A stretch of DNA of 41,012 nucleotides from Verrucomicrobiales bacterium (lineage in GTDB: Bacteria; Verrucomicrobiota; Verrucomicrobiia; Verrucomicrobiales; DEV007): the NCBI GenBank assembly GCA_022361255.1, contig JAKSBG010000451.1, positions 1-41,012 on the forward strand, in the 5' to 3' direction. Under the pieces are notes generated by a model. That model did not search any database. It saw only the letters and a list, made by a program, of their open reading frames with translations, and was not told where the DNA came from. Shown here piece by piece: positions 33,457-39,893 of the stretch. Every line of letters begins with the position of its first letter. Position 1 is the first letter of the stretch. The position numbers and the translations under genes were made by a program.

Positions 33457-34625
33457 GATTCGTTGAAAAAGATTCGCAGGTTTTTCGTCTGCCGCGCCGC
33501 TGCGACGATGTCGATCTTTCCGTCGCCATTGAGGTCGGCGACTTTGATATCCTCAACGGCGACTTCATCTCCGGAGATCTGTTTCTCGTGCCATTCAGTC
33601 CCGTCGTCGTTCGCGGGGGTGAAGAGTTTGATTCCGGGCCCTCCGGGCACGTCTTTCGGGTGCATTGCACGCCAGCCGACGATGATTTGATCCGATCCTG
33701 TTCCCAGAAAATCAGCGACCGCTACGGCGTGACCGTCTTTGATGGCGTCGTCGAGCACGGAGAGCCGCTTCCACAGTCCTGTTTCGGTTTCTGCATGGGC
33801 GGCGCAGGATGAGCCATGCATCGGCTCCACGGTGGCGATAAATCGTTTTCCATTCGGAAGTTTTCCGTCGCGCACTTCACCGGCGAAGTCTTTGGTGAGC
33901 TGGCGGGTTTCCCACTTTCCATCGACCCTGTCATGATGCCAGACGCCCTCTTTGGCAGCGACGATGAGTTCCTCTTCGGGATCTTCGTCCCAGTTTACCG
34001 GATGAAAATTGTGGGAGAGGTGGAGAAAGTCGCTGATTACTTCGGTTTCCCACTCGTCAGCAGGATCCTCCGGCATGAGGTAGTTGAGAATGCGGAGTCC
34101 CGGACCGATGCCGTCGACAGAACCTTTTCCGCGGAGCGGTTTAACGGCGAGGGAGAATGTGTTGTCCGGTCCTGCGATCCAGTGCATGCGATGGGTGCTG
34201 GGATCGTTGTAGAGCTTCACCGGCTTCCATTTCTGCTTCCGGTCTTTCGGAGCGACGAGGTAGTGCACGGCTCCGTCCTTCAGAGTTTCGCGGAAGTTCC
34301 ACTGTCCTCCGACCGCGATTTCGCATTTTCCATCCCCGTCAATATCGCGGGCGGCGATGCAGACATTGTCGCGCAGGGTCAGTTTTTCAGCGATGACGTG
34401 TTTCTCCCAGGTCGGATTTTCGTACCATTGAACGGTGCTCTTGTCGGCGAGAAGAATATCGATGTCTTTGTCCCCGTCGACATCAGTGAGAGCGAGCCCG
34501 TATCCGATTTCGATCTGGTCGATTTCTTTTTCACTCCATTGAAATTCCGGGGGAGCAGCGAACAGGGAGCTGAATAAGAAGGTTGCAGCGATGCAACTGA
34601 GTGAGCACGTCAGGCGTTTCATCAT
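33453..34625 (-). CDS. secreted FG-GAP/VCBS repeat protein
   Basis: Exported protein of 390 residues with signal peptide MMKRLTCSLSCIAATFLFSS. The body is a beta-propeller of FG-GAP/VCBS repeats with Ca-binding loops: TDVDGDKDIDILLADKSTVQ, DIDGDGKCEIAVGGQW and ADLNGDGKIDIVAAARQ. Such proteins in Verrucomicrobia and Planctomycetes are secreted and often sit in polysaccharide loci; the role is unclear. The gene overlaps the downstream lipoprotein gene by 4 bases. A second ATG follows directly at 34622. Confidence 0.85.
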   Translation of the reverse strand: MMKRLTCSLSCIAATFLFSSLFAAPPEFQWSEKEIDQIEIGYGLALTDVDGDKDIDILLADKSTVQWYENPTWEKHVIAEKLTLRDNVCIAARDIDGDGKCEIAVGGQWNFRETLKDGAVHYLVAPKDRKQKWKPVKLYNDPSTHRMHWIAGPDNTFSLAVKPLRGKGSVDGIGPGLRILNYLMPEDPADEWETEVISDFLHLSHNFHPVNWDEDPEEELIVAAKEGVWHHDRVDGKWETRQLTKDFAGEVRDGKLPNGKRFIATVEPMHGSSCAAHAETETGLWKRLSVLDDAIKDGHAVAVADFLGTGSDQIIVGWRAMHPKDVPGGPGIKLFTPANDDGTEWHEKQISGDEVAVEDIKVADLNGDGKIDIVAAARQTKNLRIFFNES

Positions 34626-34696
34626 GCCTGACGAAATACCAAGTCAACCGGTGGCGGGCAAGGTTGGAATGATCCGCGAAGGCGGTTGTCGGGTCA

Positions 34697-35311
34697 CTAC
34701 CAGGTCTTCACGTTGTCATTGCCTTTTGCGGATTCCTTATCCGGACCCGGGCTCCAAACGATGATCGGATCGGTGATTTCGGCGGAGTCTGTCTTTTCAT
34801 CCCAGGACGGTTTCTTGAGACGGCTATTTCCATCACCATCGAGCACGACGTAATAATTCTGGCCCCAGGGATCGTAGAGTTCTGCACTGCCGTCTGAGTC
34901 AATGCGGACGCCACTGTGGTATTTTCCATTTCCCATCGGACGGGCAGTCCTGTCAGTAAAGAAAACGATTTTCCGGGTGTTCAATCCGTTTTTCCCGGTT
35001 TCAGCAGGGGAGGCGCAGAGCACATCCATCAGTTCGCGGTTGGACACGAGGTGAATTTCTTTTTCTGCAGCGAGCGAGGGGCTGACGGGGAGTCTCCGGT
35101 ATTCGGTGTGGTAGGTGTGAATCGCATTTTTCAAATTCATCGCGGTGTGGTGAGCGCGATTTTTTTTCACGTTCTCCATCACTTTGCGGGATCCGGGAAT
35201 CATGAGCGCGGTGAGGATTGCGATGATCGCCATGACGACGAGCAGCTCCATGAGGGTGAAAGCGGAGCGGGAAGGAACGGGGGCTGACGATAAAGGGCTG
35301 CGATTTTTCAT
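34697..35311 (-). CDS. prepilin-like protein (GspG-type pseudopilin)
   Basis: A 204-residue prepilin with a basic leader. The cleavage/methylation site is SA/FTLMELLVVMAIIAIL, with the +5 glutamate (F1-T-L-M-E5) and a long N-terminal helix. The C-terminal half has DPWGQNYYVVLDGDGN and WSPGPDKESAKGNDNV, which resemble the C-terminal loops of GspG-like major pseudopilins. It may be part of a pilus or type II secretion system whose other parts are elsewhere. No prepilin peptidase, ATPase or secretin lies in the window. Confidence 0.85.
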   Translation of the reverse strand: MKNRSPLSSAPVPSRSAFTLMELLVVMAIIAILTALMIPGSRKVMENVKKNRAHHTAMNLKNAIHTYHTEYRRLPVSPSLAAEKEIHLVSNRELMDVLCASPAETGKNGLNTRKIVFFTDRTARPMGNGKYHSGVRIDSDGSAELYDPWGQNYYVVLDGDGNSRLKKPSWDEKTDSAEITDPIIVWSPGPDKESAKGNDNVKTW

Positions 35312-35423
35312 GAAATCCCTTTTAGCAGATTTGATTTACTATGTAAACACTTTGTAAAACAAATTTCCGTGAGTGGGAATTTTCCGGAATGAAATGATCT
35401 CCACGGTTCCCCCTCGAATTCAC

Positions 35424-35975
35424 TCACTTGCGATCCGCATCCAGCTTGAGAAGGGCGATCACGGAAACCGAGTCAGTAATGATGCCTTTGTGAACCATCT
35501 CGATTGCTTCCACGAGCGGTAGCTTGCGGACTTCCAGTTTCTCACATTCTTCCGGGGAGGCCTCCGCCTGGGTGAGGCCGGTGGCGACGAAAATGGTTGC
35601 CCGCTCGTCGGTCACGGAATTGGAAAGGGCCAGATTGTCCATCAGGACTTCGCATCTTTCGGCGACGAGACCGGTTTCCTCTTTGAGCTCGCGAAGGGCT
35701 GCCTCGACCGGCTCTTCCCCCTGTGGACAGCCGCCCTCGATGATTTCCCATTCATAGTTGCTGAGAGCGTAGCGATACTGCCCGACAAGCCAGGTGTTGC
35801 CCTCTTCATCGAGAGGCACGACGCCGATCGCGCGCGTTTTGAAGTGAACGACGCCATAGATCCCTTCTCCGCCTCCCGGATTTGTGACGTCGCTTTCACT
35901 CACGGAAATCCAGGGATTGTCGTAGGTGGTTCGGGTCCGGTGCGTGGTCCACGGGGATTCTTCCGGATTTTTCAT
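35424..35975 (-). CDS. Nudix hydrolase (ADP-ribose pyrophosphatase-like)
   Basis: Cytoplasmic Nudix protein of 183 residues. The Nudix box is complete: GGCPQGEEPVEAALRELKEE then TGL, fitting G-x5-E-x7-R-E-U-x-E-E-x-G-U. Preceding strands (AIGVVPLDEEGNTWLVGQYR) resemble ADP-ribose/NDP-sugar hydrolases, which clear nucleotide-sugar by-products. The start at 35975 (MKNPEESPW) is chosen because the preceding in-frame residues are not family-like and would overlap the divergent prepilin-like region. Divergent from the next gene. Confidence 0.88.
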   Translation of the reverse strand: MKNPEESPWTTHRTRTTYDNPWISVSESDVTNPGGGEGIYGVVHFKTRAIGVVPLDEEGNTWLVGQYRYALSNYEWEIIEGGCPQGEEPVEAALRELKEETGLVAERCEVLMDNLALSNSVTDERATIFVATGLTQAEASPEECEKLEVRKLPLVEAIEMVHKGIITDSVSVIALLKLDADRK

Positions 35976-36079
35976 AAGGTCGGAACGGAACGGTAACAAA
36001 TCGGTAACAAACGCTTCCGAGGATCGTGAGCGATGTCGGCAGGAGGTCGGCATCGAAGAAATTCGAACCCAACCTTACA

Positions 36080-36763
36080 ATGATCCTTAGAAGAAGATAT
36101 AGCAAACCGGTCCGCGCCTTCACGCTGATCGAAATGATGACAGTCGTCGCCATCATGGCGGTCTTGACCACGGTAGCCTTTCCCGGCATCAAGATGGCGA
36201 TGGTGAATGCCCAGATGGCGCGCTCGACGGCGGATGCCCGCAGCATCGCGATGGGGCTCCGATCGTGGGCAACTGACAACGACGGCAATTTCCCGGTCGG
36301 GGAAACCTTCGAAGGTGAGCCGATCAGTTCTTCGAACGACGCTTTCCGCGACCTCGTCCCGGATTACATCGATACGGAGTCTATTTTCGTGGTGGGCCGG
36401 TCCAATCACGGGAGTCGGGCCGACAACCGGATTGATGAGGTGGATGATATTCTCCAGCCGGGGGAAAATCACTTTGCCTACGTTGCCGGTTTAACTGACA
36501 CGAGTCGCTCCAACTGGCCGCTCGTTGTCGATGGCACTGACGGATCCGGAAAATATGTCGTCGAGCCCGGAGAGAAAGGGGGCTGCTGGGAGGGCAGAAA
36601 AGCAATTGTCGCCTACGTCGGCGGAAGTGCCGCGGCGGTTCGCTTGCGGGGTGATCGGAAAGGGCCGAAATACATTCCCCGCGAAGGCTACCCCGAGGAA
36701 AATGCACTCGATGTCGAATACATGGGGGAGGATGTGGAGCTGCTCGAACCCGACAGTGAGTAG
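36080..36763 (+). CDS. prepilin-like protein (orphan pseudopilin)
   Basis: A 227-residue prepilin with a basic leader (MILRRRYSKPVRA) and processing site A/FTLIEMMTVVAIMAVL, with the +5 glutamate. The hydrophobic helix is about residues 14-36. The globular part (about 40-227) has no motif I recognise beyond the helical MARSTADARSIAMGLRSWAT stretch common in verrucomicrobial type II secretion-type pilins. ATG 36080 is preferred over an earlier in-frame start at 36026. Divergent from the Nudix gene and 55 bases upstream of the histidine kinase. Confidence 0.82.
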   Translation: MILRRRYSKPVRAFTLIEMMTVVAIMAVLTTVAFPGIKMAMVNAQMARSTADARSIAMGLRSWATDNDGNFPVGETFEGEPISSSNDAFRDLVPDYIDTESIFVVGRSNHGSRADNRIDEVDDILQPGENHFAYVAGLTDTSRSNWPLVVDGTDGSGKYVVEPGEKGGCWEGRKAIVAYVGGSAAAVRLRGDRKGPKYIPREGYPEENALDVEYMGEDVELLEPDSE

Positions 36764-36818
36764 ATCGTTTTATTTGTAGTGTGTTGTTTTCTGTTCATCG
36801 GAAATTTGATAGTCTGTC

Positions 36819-38033
36819 ATGGTGAAAAGCGGGTTATGGCTCAGTCGGCGACAGGTGAGGTGGCTCATCGTGTTGCTGGCTTTGCTTCCGCTCATACCCA
36901 GTGGCCTCTTGATTCAAATGATGATCCAGAACGCGATTCGCGATCGCGCTTTTGTTGCGGCTGAAATGGGAAACACCTATCGCAGTCAGCTGGCGCGCAT
37001 CGCGGACCGTTATTCAACCGGGCAGGAGAAAGTAAACGCACGGAATTTGACGGAACATTTGGACCGCGTTTTCGGCTCGGAAGTCGAACTGATAGTCAAA
37101 TCTCCGGAGGAGGCAGCTGCGATGAAAGTGAATCCGCTTGCGATATATCCCGTTGTTCACCGCATTGACGGAGGAGCCTTTCGTGACTGGATGATTTTTA
37201 TCAAAGAAGTGCCGGGTCTCCCTGACCAGCGTGATGAACAGCGCAAACTGACGGTCGGTCACGTCATCGGAATTCTCGCCGGCGTGTTGCTGGTCGCGGG
37301 TGGTGTCTGGTTTACGGTTCACCGGAGACTGCGCGTGGATGAGCTGCGCAGCGATTTGCTCACGACGATTTCGCACGAGATCAAGACCCCGGTTGCTGCT
37401 TCGCGAGTCCTCATCGAGACCTTGGAGGACGGCATGGTCGACCGGGAGACCTCCCTTGATTACCTCCGCCTGATCGGAAAAGAAAATGAGAGAATGACAG
37501 AGCTGGCGGATCAGTTTCTGACATACAGCCGGCTGGAACAGGGGCAGGTGAGTATCGCGCGGAAGAGCTTTTCTCTTTCACGCCTGCTGCGTGAACAGGT
37601 GTCTTTATTAGAGCCGCGATTTGCGGCGGAAGGGGGAAGCCTCACGATGGATTGTGAAAATGACCTGCGGGTCGAAACAGATCCACAGGCGGTGAAACTG
37701 GTTCTCGAGAATCTCATTGAGAACGCGCTGAAATATGGTGGTGAACCGCCGGGCTGCCACGTTCAGGTGAATGATGCCGGCGGAAGAATTGAGATCGCCG
37801 TGACCGATTCGGGGCAGGGCGTGGAGCGATCGGAAAGAAAAGCAATCTTCCGGAAGTTTTATCAGGGCGATGCCGAGTTGAGCCGGGGCAAAAGCGGAGT
37901 CGGACTCGGATTGGCCATTTGCCGTCAGTTTGCACGATTGCTCCGGGGCAGTATTTCCGTGGAAGAGGCTGCGGAAGGTGGCGGAGCGAAATTTGTGTTT
38001 TCCATTCCCTGTGCCGGGAAGAGAGGAGTTTGA
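36819..38033 (+). CDS. membrane sensor histidine kinase
   Basis: Inner-membrane sensor kinase of 404 residues. Two helices (about 14-37 and 147-167) flank a small periplasmic domain of about 110 residues. There is no HAMP or PAS domain that I can see. The HisKA domain follows directly (TISHEIKTPVAASRVLI, phosphorylated His186), then the HATPase: NLIENALKYG (N box), DSGQGV (G1) and GVGLGLAICRQ (G2). The response regulator follows after 3 bases, so this is a co-transcribed two-component system. The signal is unknown. Confidence 0.93.
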   Translation: MVKSGLWLSRRQVRWLIVLLALLPLIPSGLLIQMMIQNAIRDRAFVAAEMGNTYRSQLARIADRYSTGQEKVNARNLTEHLDRVFGSEVELIVKSPEEAAAMKVNPLAIYPVVHRIDGGAFRDWMIFIKEVPGLPDQRDEQRKLTVGHVIGILAGVLLVAGGVWFTVHRRLRVDELRSDLLTTISHEIKTPVAASRVLIETLEDGMVDRETSLDYLRLIGKENERMTELADQFLTYSRLEQGQVSIARKSFSLSRLLREQVSLLEPRFAAEGGSLTMDCENDLRVETDPQAVKLVLENLIENALKYGGEPPGCHVQVNDAGGRIEIAVTDSGQGVERSERKAIFRKFYQGDAELSRGKSGVGLGLAICRQFARLLRGSISVEEAAEGGGAKFVFSIPCAGKRGV

Positions 38034-38036
38034 AAA

Positions 38037-38735
38037 ATGAAAAACGGACATCGAATTCTCCTGGTCGAAGATGATCCCACGCTCCTGCGCGGGGTTTCGG
38101 ATAACTTCCGAAATCGCGGATATCGAGTCGAAACCGCAATGGACGGGGAACGCGCTTCTGACCTCGCTTTGCGGGAGGAATTCGATCTCATCGTGCTCGA
38201 TGTTATGATCCCGAAGGTCAACGGATACGAGGTCTGTCGCTACCTGAGAGGTGAGAATTGCCGGACACCGATTATTTTCCTGACTGCCAGAAACGAGGAA
38301 TCTGATCTCCTCCTCGGTTTGGGGCTCGGGGCGGACGACTACATGACCAAGCCCTTCAGCATTCGTGAGCTGCTCGCGAGAATTGAGGCAGTCCTGAGGC
38401 GGGCCGCGAACGAGAGATCCGCCACGGCCGGGGATAGCAACCGCTTCGGGCGGTTTTTTCTCGATACCGCTTCTAGAAAACTGCGGGATGAGGAGACGGG
38501 ACCGGTCAAGCTTTCCCCGAAGGAGTATGAGCTTCTGTCTTTTCTCCTCGAAAAAAGAGGGACCGCCCTGAGTCGTGAACGAATCATGGACGAAGTCTGG
38601 GGACATGACTGCCGCGTCACGATGAGAAGCATCGATCGATTCGTGACGCAATTGCGAAAGGTAATCGAAACCCGTCACGGCGAGTGGATCGAAACAATCC
38701 GCGAGTATGGCTATCGTTTCCGCCCGGAGCTGTGA
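38037..38735 (+). CDS. OmpR/PhoB-family response regulator
   Basis: Cytoplasmic DNA-binding response regulator of 232 residues. The receiver domain has acidic Glu11/Asp12/Asp13, the phospho-acceptor Asp55 (LIVLDVMIP), Thr83 (FLTAR) and Lys105 (TKPFS). The C-terminal winged helix (about 140-232) has LSPKEYELLSFLLEKRG, SRERIMDEVWG and the recognition helix RSIDRFVTQLRKVIE. It is directly downstream of the histidine kinase. OmpR-family proteins bind direct repeats with about 11-bp spacing; two such candidates exist in this window (near 9025 and 17406), but a link is speculative. Confidence 0.94.
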   Translation: MKNGHRILLVEDDPTLLRGVSDNFRNRGYRVETAMDGERASDLALREEFDLIVLDVMIPKVNGYEVCRYLRGENCRTPIIFLTARNEESDLLLGLGLGADDYMTKPFSIRELLARIEAVLRRAANERSATAGDSNRFGRFFLDTASRKLRDEETGPVKLSPKEYELLSFLLEKRGTALSRERIMDEVWGHDCRVTMRSIDRFVTQLRKVIETRHGEWIETIREYGYRFRPEL

Positions 38736-38778
38736 TTTTTCCTGATTCGGGAAGCCGTGTGAATGCCCGGATTTCCAC

Positions 38779-38807
38779 TTGCCACCGGGGAAATGTGCCT
38801 CTTATTT
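38779..38807 (+). promoter_or_regulatory. weak promoter-like sequence before the H1-like gene
   Basis: TTGCCA (38779-38784) is a good -35, and TTATTT (38802-38807) is 17 bases downstream but is a poor -10. It is placed 33 bases before the start codon of the H1-like gene. Confidence 0.25.
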
Positions 38808-38812
38808 ACCCG

Positions 38813-38829
38813 CCCTGCCCGAAGCAGGG
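38813..38829 (+). promoter_or_regulatory. 5' UTR hairpin of the H1-like gene
   Basis: CCCTGC-CCGAA-GCAGGG is a perfect 6-bp stem with a 5-base loop, ending 10 bases before the start codon at 38840. It may affect translation initiation. Confidence 0.45.
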
Positions 38830-38839
38830 ATTACACATT

Positions 38840-39181
38840 ATGGGTAAGCAGCATAACAAAGTCGAAAAGCGCCGTCGCCGCGAACGTTACATCAAGCGGA
38901 AGAAGGAAGCCGTGAAGGCTCGTATTGCCTTGAGCAAGAAAGCGCCGAAGAAGACAGCTCCGAAAAAGGAAGCCAAGCCTGAGAAGGAAGAGCCGGTCGA
39001 GGAAGAAGTGAAAACCGACGCCGAAGCAGCCGCTCCCGAAGAGGAGGCTCCCAAAAAGAAAGCTGCTCCGAAGAAGAAGGCTGCAGCTAAGAAAAAGGCA
39101 GCGAAAAAGAAAGCAGCCACCAAGAAAGCAGCGAGTAAAAAAGCTGCGGAAAAGAAGGCTGATTCCGACGAAGAGGAGTAA
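38840..39181 (+). CDS. histone-H1-like Lys/Ala-rich protein
   Basis: Probable nucleoid protein of 113 residues. The N-terminus is extremely basic (MGKQHNKVEKRRRRERYIKR), followed by a mixed acidic region (PEKEEPVEEEVKTDAEAAAP) and a C-terminal tail of repeated K-K-A-A blocks (PKKKAAPKKKAAAKKKAAKK), ending in an acidic SDEEE. The tail matches eukaryotic-type linker-histone C-terminal tails and the Hc1-like proteins of Chlamydiae and relatives. It would be expected to bind DNA non-specifically. ATG 38840 is chosen; an earlier in-frame extension overlaps the response regulator. It ends at a strong terminator 40 bases downstream. Confidence 0.78.
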   Translation: MGKQHNKVEKRRRRERYIKRKKEAVKARIALSKKAPKKTAPKKEAKPEKEEPVEEEVKTDAEAAAPEEEAPKKKAAPKKKAAAKKKAAKKKAATKKAASKKAAEKKADSDEEE

Positions 39182-39221
39182 TCCTTTGTCAGTGGGGACG
39201 TTTGTTCCTGATAACTTTTTG

Positions 39222-39261
39222 ATGACGGTTGGAGATGGATACATCCCAACCGTCATTTTTG
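39222..39261 (+). terminator. terminator of the H1-like gene overlapping the next start codon
   Basis: ATGACGGTTGG (39222-39232) and CCAACCGTCAT (39246-39256) form a perfect 11-bp stem, with TTTTTG following. The 13-base loop holds the ATG (39235) of the NYN gene. On its own it would end the H1-like transcript 40 bases past the stop. Confidence 0.85.
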
Positions 39262-39681
39262 TTGGTGGATGGAAACAATATCATCCACGCCTGGGATGAT
39301 CTCCTTGCCCTGCACCGAAAGCGCAGGGGGAGTGCCCACGCAGAACTGATTTCGCGCTTGGAATCGTATCGGGATTTCAGCGGCGACCGCGTCGTGATCG
39401 TTTTTGACGGACGGGGAGCGACCACTCAGGAGGAACGTCGCGAGAGCGGTCTGCAGATTTTCTATACCGGCGATGCGAACACGGCCGATGATATAATCGA
39501 GCGCCTCGCAATTCGGTATGCGAAAGAATACGACATCACCGTGGCAACCGACGATCGGGCCGAGCAGGATATCGTGATTGGGGCCGGCGGTTCAGTTTTG
39601 TCACCGTTTGCCCTTCGGGAAAAGCTGGATGCGACAGAGCGTGCCATGCGGGACTGGATTGACCGGCACCGGAAGCGCTGA
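39235..39681 (+). CDS. YacP-like NYN-domain protein (putative RNase)
   Basis: Cytoplasmic protein of 148 residues with a NYN/PIN-like nuclease fold of the YacP type. Landmarks are FLLVDGNNIIHAWDD (first acidic cluster), DRVVIVFDGRG, and the helix DIIERLAIRYAKEYDITVAT with DDRAEQDIV. The N- and C-terminal acidic residues (Asp12, Asp69-like, Asp104-like) fit a metal-dependent RNase site. The ATG at 39235 sits in the loop of a terminator hairpin. Alternative in-frame starts are TTG 39229 and a TTG/GTG just upstream of VDGNN; all lie within or beside the hairpin. Confidence 0.82.
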   Translation: MDTSQPSFLLVDGNNIIHAWDDLLALHRKRRGSAHAELISRLESYRDFSGDRVVIVFDGRGATTQEERRESGLQIFYTGDANTADDIIERLAIRYAKEYDITVATDDRAEQDIVIGAGGSVLSPFALREKLDATERAMRDWIDRHRKR

Positions 39682-39726
39682 GGATTTCTGCTTGCGAATC
39701 CGGAGAAGAGGTTGAGTCTAAGGCAC

Positions 39727-39819
39727 ATGTTTCTCCAGAAATATCGCCTACTGATCGAAAACCGTCCGGCCTCCAGCTGGAAGGGTTTCATGGTTGTGGC
39801 GTCGCGCGGGGAAATGTAA
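39727..39819 (+). CDS. possible 30-residue leader ORF before the MFS gene
   Basis: An ATG at 39727 opens a 30-codon frame (MFLQKYRLLIENRPASSWKG then FMVVASRGEM) ending in TAA at 39817-39819. AAGG lies about 4 bases upstream of the ATG. The peptide is amphipathic-looking and resembles nothing I know. It lies in the leader between the NYN gene and a terminator that ends 4 bases before the MFS start. It may be a regulatory leader peptide or a chance frame. Confidence 0.35.
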   Translation: MFLQKYRLLIENRPASSWKGFMVVASRGEM

Positions 39820-39853
39820 CGGGATAGAAAATTTTTTACCATCCAACCATTCG

Positions 39854-39889
39854 GCCCCACATGCGATTTCGCTTGTGGGGCTTTTTTTT
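39854..39889 (+). terminator. intrinsic terminator directly upstream of the MFS gene
   Basis: GCCCCACA (39854-39861) pairs with TGTGGGGC (39874-39881), extended by GC/GC around a T-T mismatch, with a GATTTC loop, and followed by eight T (39882-39889). The MFS ATG is at 39894. Because no promoter fits between, the hairpin probably acts as an attenuator or the MFS start is read through it. Confidence 0.9.
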
Positions 39890-39893
39890 GCCC

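Noticed and set aside
36811-36821. A perfect CTGTCAT Pho half-site at the histidine kinase start codon
   Set aside because: No partner half-site lies 11 bases away, so a single heptamer is likely chance.
39684-39893. Known riboswitch in the MFS leader (guanidine, fluoride, SAM classes considered)
   Set aside because: No conserved core motif of those classes is present; kept as an unclassified leader.
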